DNA of 64,000 bases from positions 213,373,876 through 213,437,875 of the forward strand of contig NC_084663.1 of assembly GCF_028389875.1 (NCBI RefSeq), given 5' to 3'. The stretch is from Rhea pennata. Its lineage: Eukaryota; Chordata; Aves; Rheiformes; Rheidae. This document shows positions 60,449 through 64,000 of this stretch, in pieces (the stretch's first letter is position 1; each line of letters starts with the position of its first letter). The notes under the pieces were generated by a model. The model did not search any database. It saw nothing but the letters and a program-made list of their open reading frames with translations, and was not told the origin of the DNA. Position numbers and translations under genes: made by a program.

Positions 60449-63400
60449 GCTATTAAAATAGCACCCAGAAAACTAATCCCTCGGGGTAGGCATTATAAAA
60501 TGGACTGAAAACAAGTCCCAAAAGGCTCTATCCAAAGACATTTCAGCTTAATCAGATAATATGCGAATGAGGCAAAGGGAAGACATATTTTTCCCAAGAA
60601 TGGCAAACAGATGAAGGAACAGGAAGAGGCCCCTGGCTGCCAGTTGTGGGGCTGGTGTGATATTCCGCATGATATCATGATTATCTTGCGTGACTCAGCA
60701 CCTTATCTGACAATGCATTGCTCATTTAATCCTTACACTGGGCATCCAAAAAATGCACGCAGTTTCCCGAAAGCCAGGCTGACGTTTTCCTCTGGGCCTC
60801 TTCCCATTTGTACTATTTCCTCTCAGCAAAGCTTGCCAATAATCCCTCGCTTTCTTCTGTTTACAGCCTTCACATGTCGACTGACTGCTGTCCCATGCCC
60901 CTCCTCAGTCATCTCCGTGCCACGCTTTATGTATCAAACTCTTTAATGCTTCCTCACACGTTTCTTACTTTCCAGGAATATGGTTTCCAGAAATGAATGA
61001 CTTGCTATGTGCAGATCTACCACAGCTGTAGAGCACGTGCATATCTGCAGCTTGGGAAAGGGATGTGAGCAAAGCTGAGTTTAGCCATCTTTTCCCTACC
61101 CTCCCTTCTGGGTCACATCGTTGAGCAAGAAGGATGACTGCAAAGACTCCTTCCAGCCATCCCTCAGGGAGAAGAACTTCAAGCAGATTTTGGAGCAGTT
61201 TCATGACACTAATGGCACAAAGGTTGTACCTCTGCCTTTAGGTAAGCTAGTCACAGGGAAGATCTGAAACTCATCTAAAATGTTTCAGTGGTCTGTTTCT
61301 GAAGAGCAGCATGATAGCTATTGGTAACCAGAAAGCAGAATAGTAATCTTAAGCCAGAGTTGTAAATATTTTTTTAAATTCAAACCTTTGCTTCACTTTG
61401 ACTTGCAAGATTTTGTTATTGTTTATTGGAGGATGATAGGACCTAGTTTGGGAATCCTGAGATGAACTGTAGCATTTATTCTCTTAAAAATTATCATTGG
61501 AACTATATTTTGGAGTTGTCATTCTCTTATTCGAATAGTGTGCAATAAGAAAGCTTAAGTGATACCATATGAGCAATACATCAGAAAAAAACAGAAGCAG
61601 AGACCAAGACAGACCTGAATGAAGAGGATGAAAACAACCAAGTTTGTAGCAGCAGCTCCCAGCTGAGAGGTCACTGAAGTTATGAGTAGGGTTATGAGAC
61701 TGGTGGAAATTCAATTATTTTTGAACTGAGGACATCAGGCAGATTAACAAGGAGTTAAATTTCAGAATTGAAGAAACAAGAGAAGAAATGGGAACTGTTG
61801 CCACAGAATGAAAAATCTGCAGTGAAACTGCTGTCTTTTCATGAATAATAATGGAGCCTCTGAAATTTTGACTGATTAAGGAACAATACCTCAGTGAAAC
61901 AAGGATTAATTTGTAACAACTGCATTTGAAATATTTGTGTAATTCCTACAAGAAACAGCTAAATCCTCTCTTGGCAACATTTTTATAGAGGCCTCTATAT
62001 TTTCTACAAATGTGGATGAGTTAAATTAGAGTCTTCCTAAGAGTCAGACAGTGAACATCTGGTTTGAATCACCAAGATCTTAAGTGTGTGTTTGCATGCA
62101 TGCAAAATAACTTCATTACTAACTCCCCGTCCCTGTTATTGCTTGTATTCTCTCTCCACTTTGAGACTAGAAAAAAAGGAGGGGGGGGGAGAGGGAGAAA
62201 TCATGCACTTTGTGATCTCAACACTTCACTGAGAAGACCTGAGTTGCTCGCAGGTTCCCTCTGAAAAGACTTCCTAATAGAATCAGAAGGAGAAGAAATG
62301 AGAAAATTATGAAATTAGTCATTACTGTAAATTTTCCATCCCCAAAATGTGTGAAGTTTGGAGCTTATTTTCCAGCTGAAGACTTTACTTTAGAGGGTTA
62401 AAAATTATCTATCCTAAGTCTGTCCCTTTCTCCTAGACTTCACAGCTGTATTCAGCTAAGAAGTTCATCTCAGAGGTCCCCAGGCTGGCTGAGTTGTTTG
62501 CTAGCAGACGCCCTTTTGGTTCAGATGATTATCTGCTTTATCAAGAAAAGAGTCTATGAACTTAGCTCTTGGAAGAAAAAGCTTTTAAGTCTCTGAGAAG
62601 CTTAGACAAAAATGTCCAGACATGGCTGACAATAAAAATGGGGAGTAGTACTCAGAAATCAGAAGATAGAAATAAAATAAATACTGGCACGGAGCCATTG
62701 CTGCTTATTCACAGGAATGACCTGAAGGATGAATCTGACCCACTTACATGTAGAACATATATATATGTATACATATGCATGTATATCACATATACTCAAT
62801 ATCCTCTATTCCGGATTGACTCCATACATATAAAGTCTGTTGGACAAATAACAACAGTCCTGCAGGCAGGGGCTTTGGGGATGAAGCTGGAGAGGGAGAG
62901 GGGGAAGGCAGAGGGAGAAGGAGCAGTCGAAGGGTGATTCTTCTTCACCCTCCTCCACCACTATCTTCCTCAGGATATACCTCAGCCCCGTAGCTGCAGT
63001 GTACATGTTGCATCAACGCTGGTTATGGATCATCTTCTTCTGCTAGCCTGCCTCAGGACCAGACCCTCTCCCCTGCCAGCAGAATTAAAAATGCCGTCTC
63101 AATAATGGAGCGTGCAGCTCAGCCAAGAGACAAAGCTTCGCGTAGAAAGAGGAATGGGACACAAAATCCAAATGTCCTGACACCACTTATTACCCCATTT
63201 ATTATGCTCTGAGAAACTAATTGAAGAAAACGGGAACACTTATGAAAAATCACCTGCATGTTGCTTTTCTCTCTACTTTGGCTGCTCCATGTTAGGTCAG
63301 GCCACATATCAAGGTCAGGACATCAGAGGCACTGGGACTTACTTTCGAAGTGTGAGCTGATGACCTTGGATACATGTGAAAAACCGCACAATTTGTCATG

Positions 63401-64000
63401 CAGAACCTATGATTGCATATTCCTTCCTTTAATCCCAGATCTTTCTCTCTATCTTTCTGGGCCAAGGATTTCTAATGGACAATTAAGTTGACTCTGATTG
63501 AGAATGTCCAGTTTCAAGTACTTCAAACTCTTTCTTTGAAAGAGGTAGATCTACTCTTCCTGTTGAAGACACCTCTATCCAGGTGCTTAGTCTGGGGCAT
63601 CTAAAAAGCCTCTCATCTGGGGGATCTAGCTGTAATAACATTAGCACTACCTGCCAGGAGTTTCTCATGCTCTCTCGGTGCCATCAGCCAGCTGCATGAA
63701 CAAAGCAATCTCATCATCTGCCTGCTTGGAGGCTGGTGCCATTCAGAAAATTCTGCTGGAGAAGAAAGGGCATTTGTAAGGATCACTCTGAAGTAGCACT
63801 TCATTTTTCAGTAGTGAACGTTCATCATTGTTTTCTTTGCCAGTAGAAATGTACAAAACGCAGACGATAAACAGCTCTCGTTTGTCTTTTGGTTCTGTGG
63901 AAATACATGTGGTTCCAATTCATCTGCCCCAAATACTATAATATTTTTCTGAATATGTGTCCTGGTATGCATAGCTATCAGTCTTGCTTCTTGTACCACA

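Larger units (their letters stand above)
53745..64000. other. Intergenic stretch, distal LRRC32 3' flank
   Basis: No supported gene. It holds the ancient antisense CR1 (54.6-55.5 kb), the CA repeat (58.93 kb) and the young CR1 tail (60.3 kb). The longest open frame (57482-58021, 179 codons) shows no domain, signal peptide or repeat pattern and is taken as chance. Confidence 0.65.

Noticed and set aside
1..64000. tRNA genes, rRNA, CRISPR arrays, operons, phage or bacterial islands, intact retroviral genes
   Set aside because: None of the expected signatures was seen (no cloverleaf with A and B boxes, no regularly spaced direct repeats, no gag/pol/env-like long frames).

Overview
This window looks like nuclear DNA from a bird. 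It is AT-leaning and intron-rich. It carries CR1 LINE tails of avian type (3' ends near 7.2, 53.6 and 60.4 kb, one ending in the usual repeated TGATTCTATGA-like motif) and no Alu-like or other mammalian SINEs. It encodes a leucine-rich-repeat protein that aligns along its whole length with mammalian GARP. The style of the CR1 copies suggests a neognath, perhaps neoavian, bird, but I cannot name the species.

One protein-coding gene can be supported: LRRC32 (GARP), on the + strand. The coding sequence is split into a short exon at 24444-24530, holding the signal peptide and the first half of the LRR N-cap, and a large exon at 29390-31330, holding the rest. A phase-0 intron of about 4.9 kb separates them. 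The predicted protein is 675 residues: signal peptide, LRR N-cap, about 20 leucine-rich repeats interrupted by a central spacer, LRR C-cap, one transmembrane helix and a short basic tail. The two cysteines that in human GARP form disulfides with latent TGF-beta1 are conserved. The 3' UTR probably runs to about 32.86 or 33.15-33.2 kb.

Upstream of the coding start are three candidate 5' non-coding pieces: a TATA-containing putative first exon (about 15.74-15.95 kb), a CpG-dense putative promoter/exon (about 20.2-20.7 kb), and a well-formed 38-nt mini-exon (22841-22878). None can be confirmed without transcript data.

Layout: 0-15.7 kb is intergenic with CR1 relics and simple repeats. 15.7-24.4 kb is the likely LRRC32 5' region. 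24.4-33.2 kb is the supported gene body. 33.2-64 kb is intergenic, with simple repeats, two young CR1 tails, a long ancient antisense CR1 relic (54.6-55.5 kb) and some AT-rich stretches that look like conserved non-coding elements. In mammals LRRC32 lies between TSKU (5' side) and EMSY (3' side). Neither gene is recognisable here.

I found no tRNA, rRNA, CRISPR array, operon or evidence of an undescribed multi-gene system. The most interesting points are regulatory: paired miR-181 and miR-142-3p seed sites in the distal 3' UTR, alternative 5' exons with a possible start-overlapping uORF, and an unexplained minus-strand reading frame at 41.85-42.36 kb.
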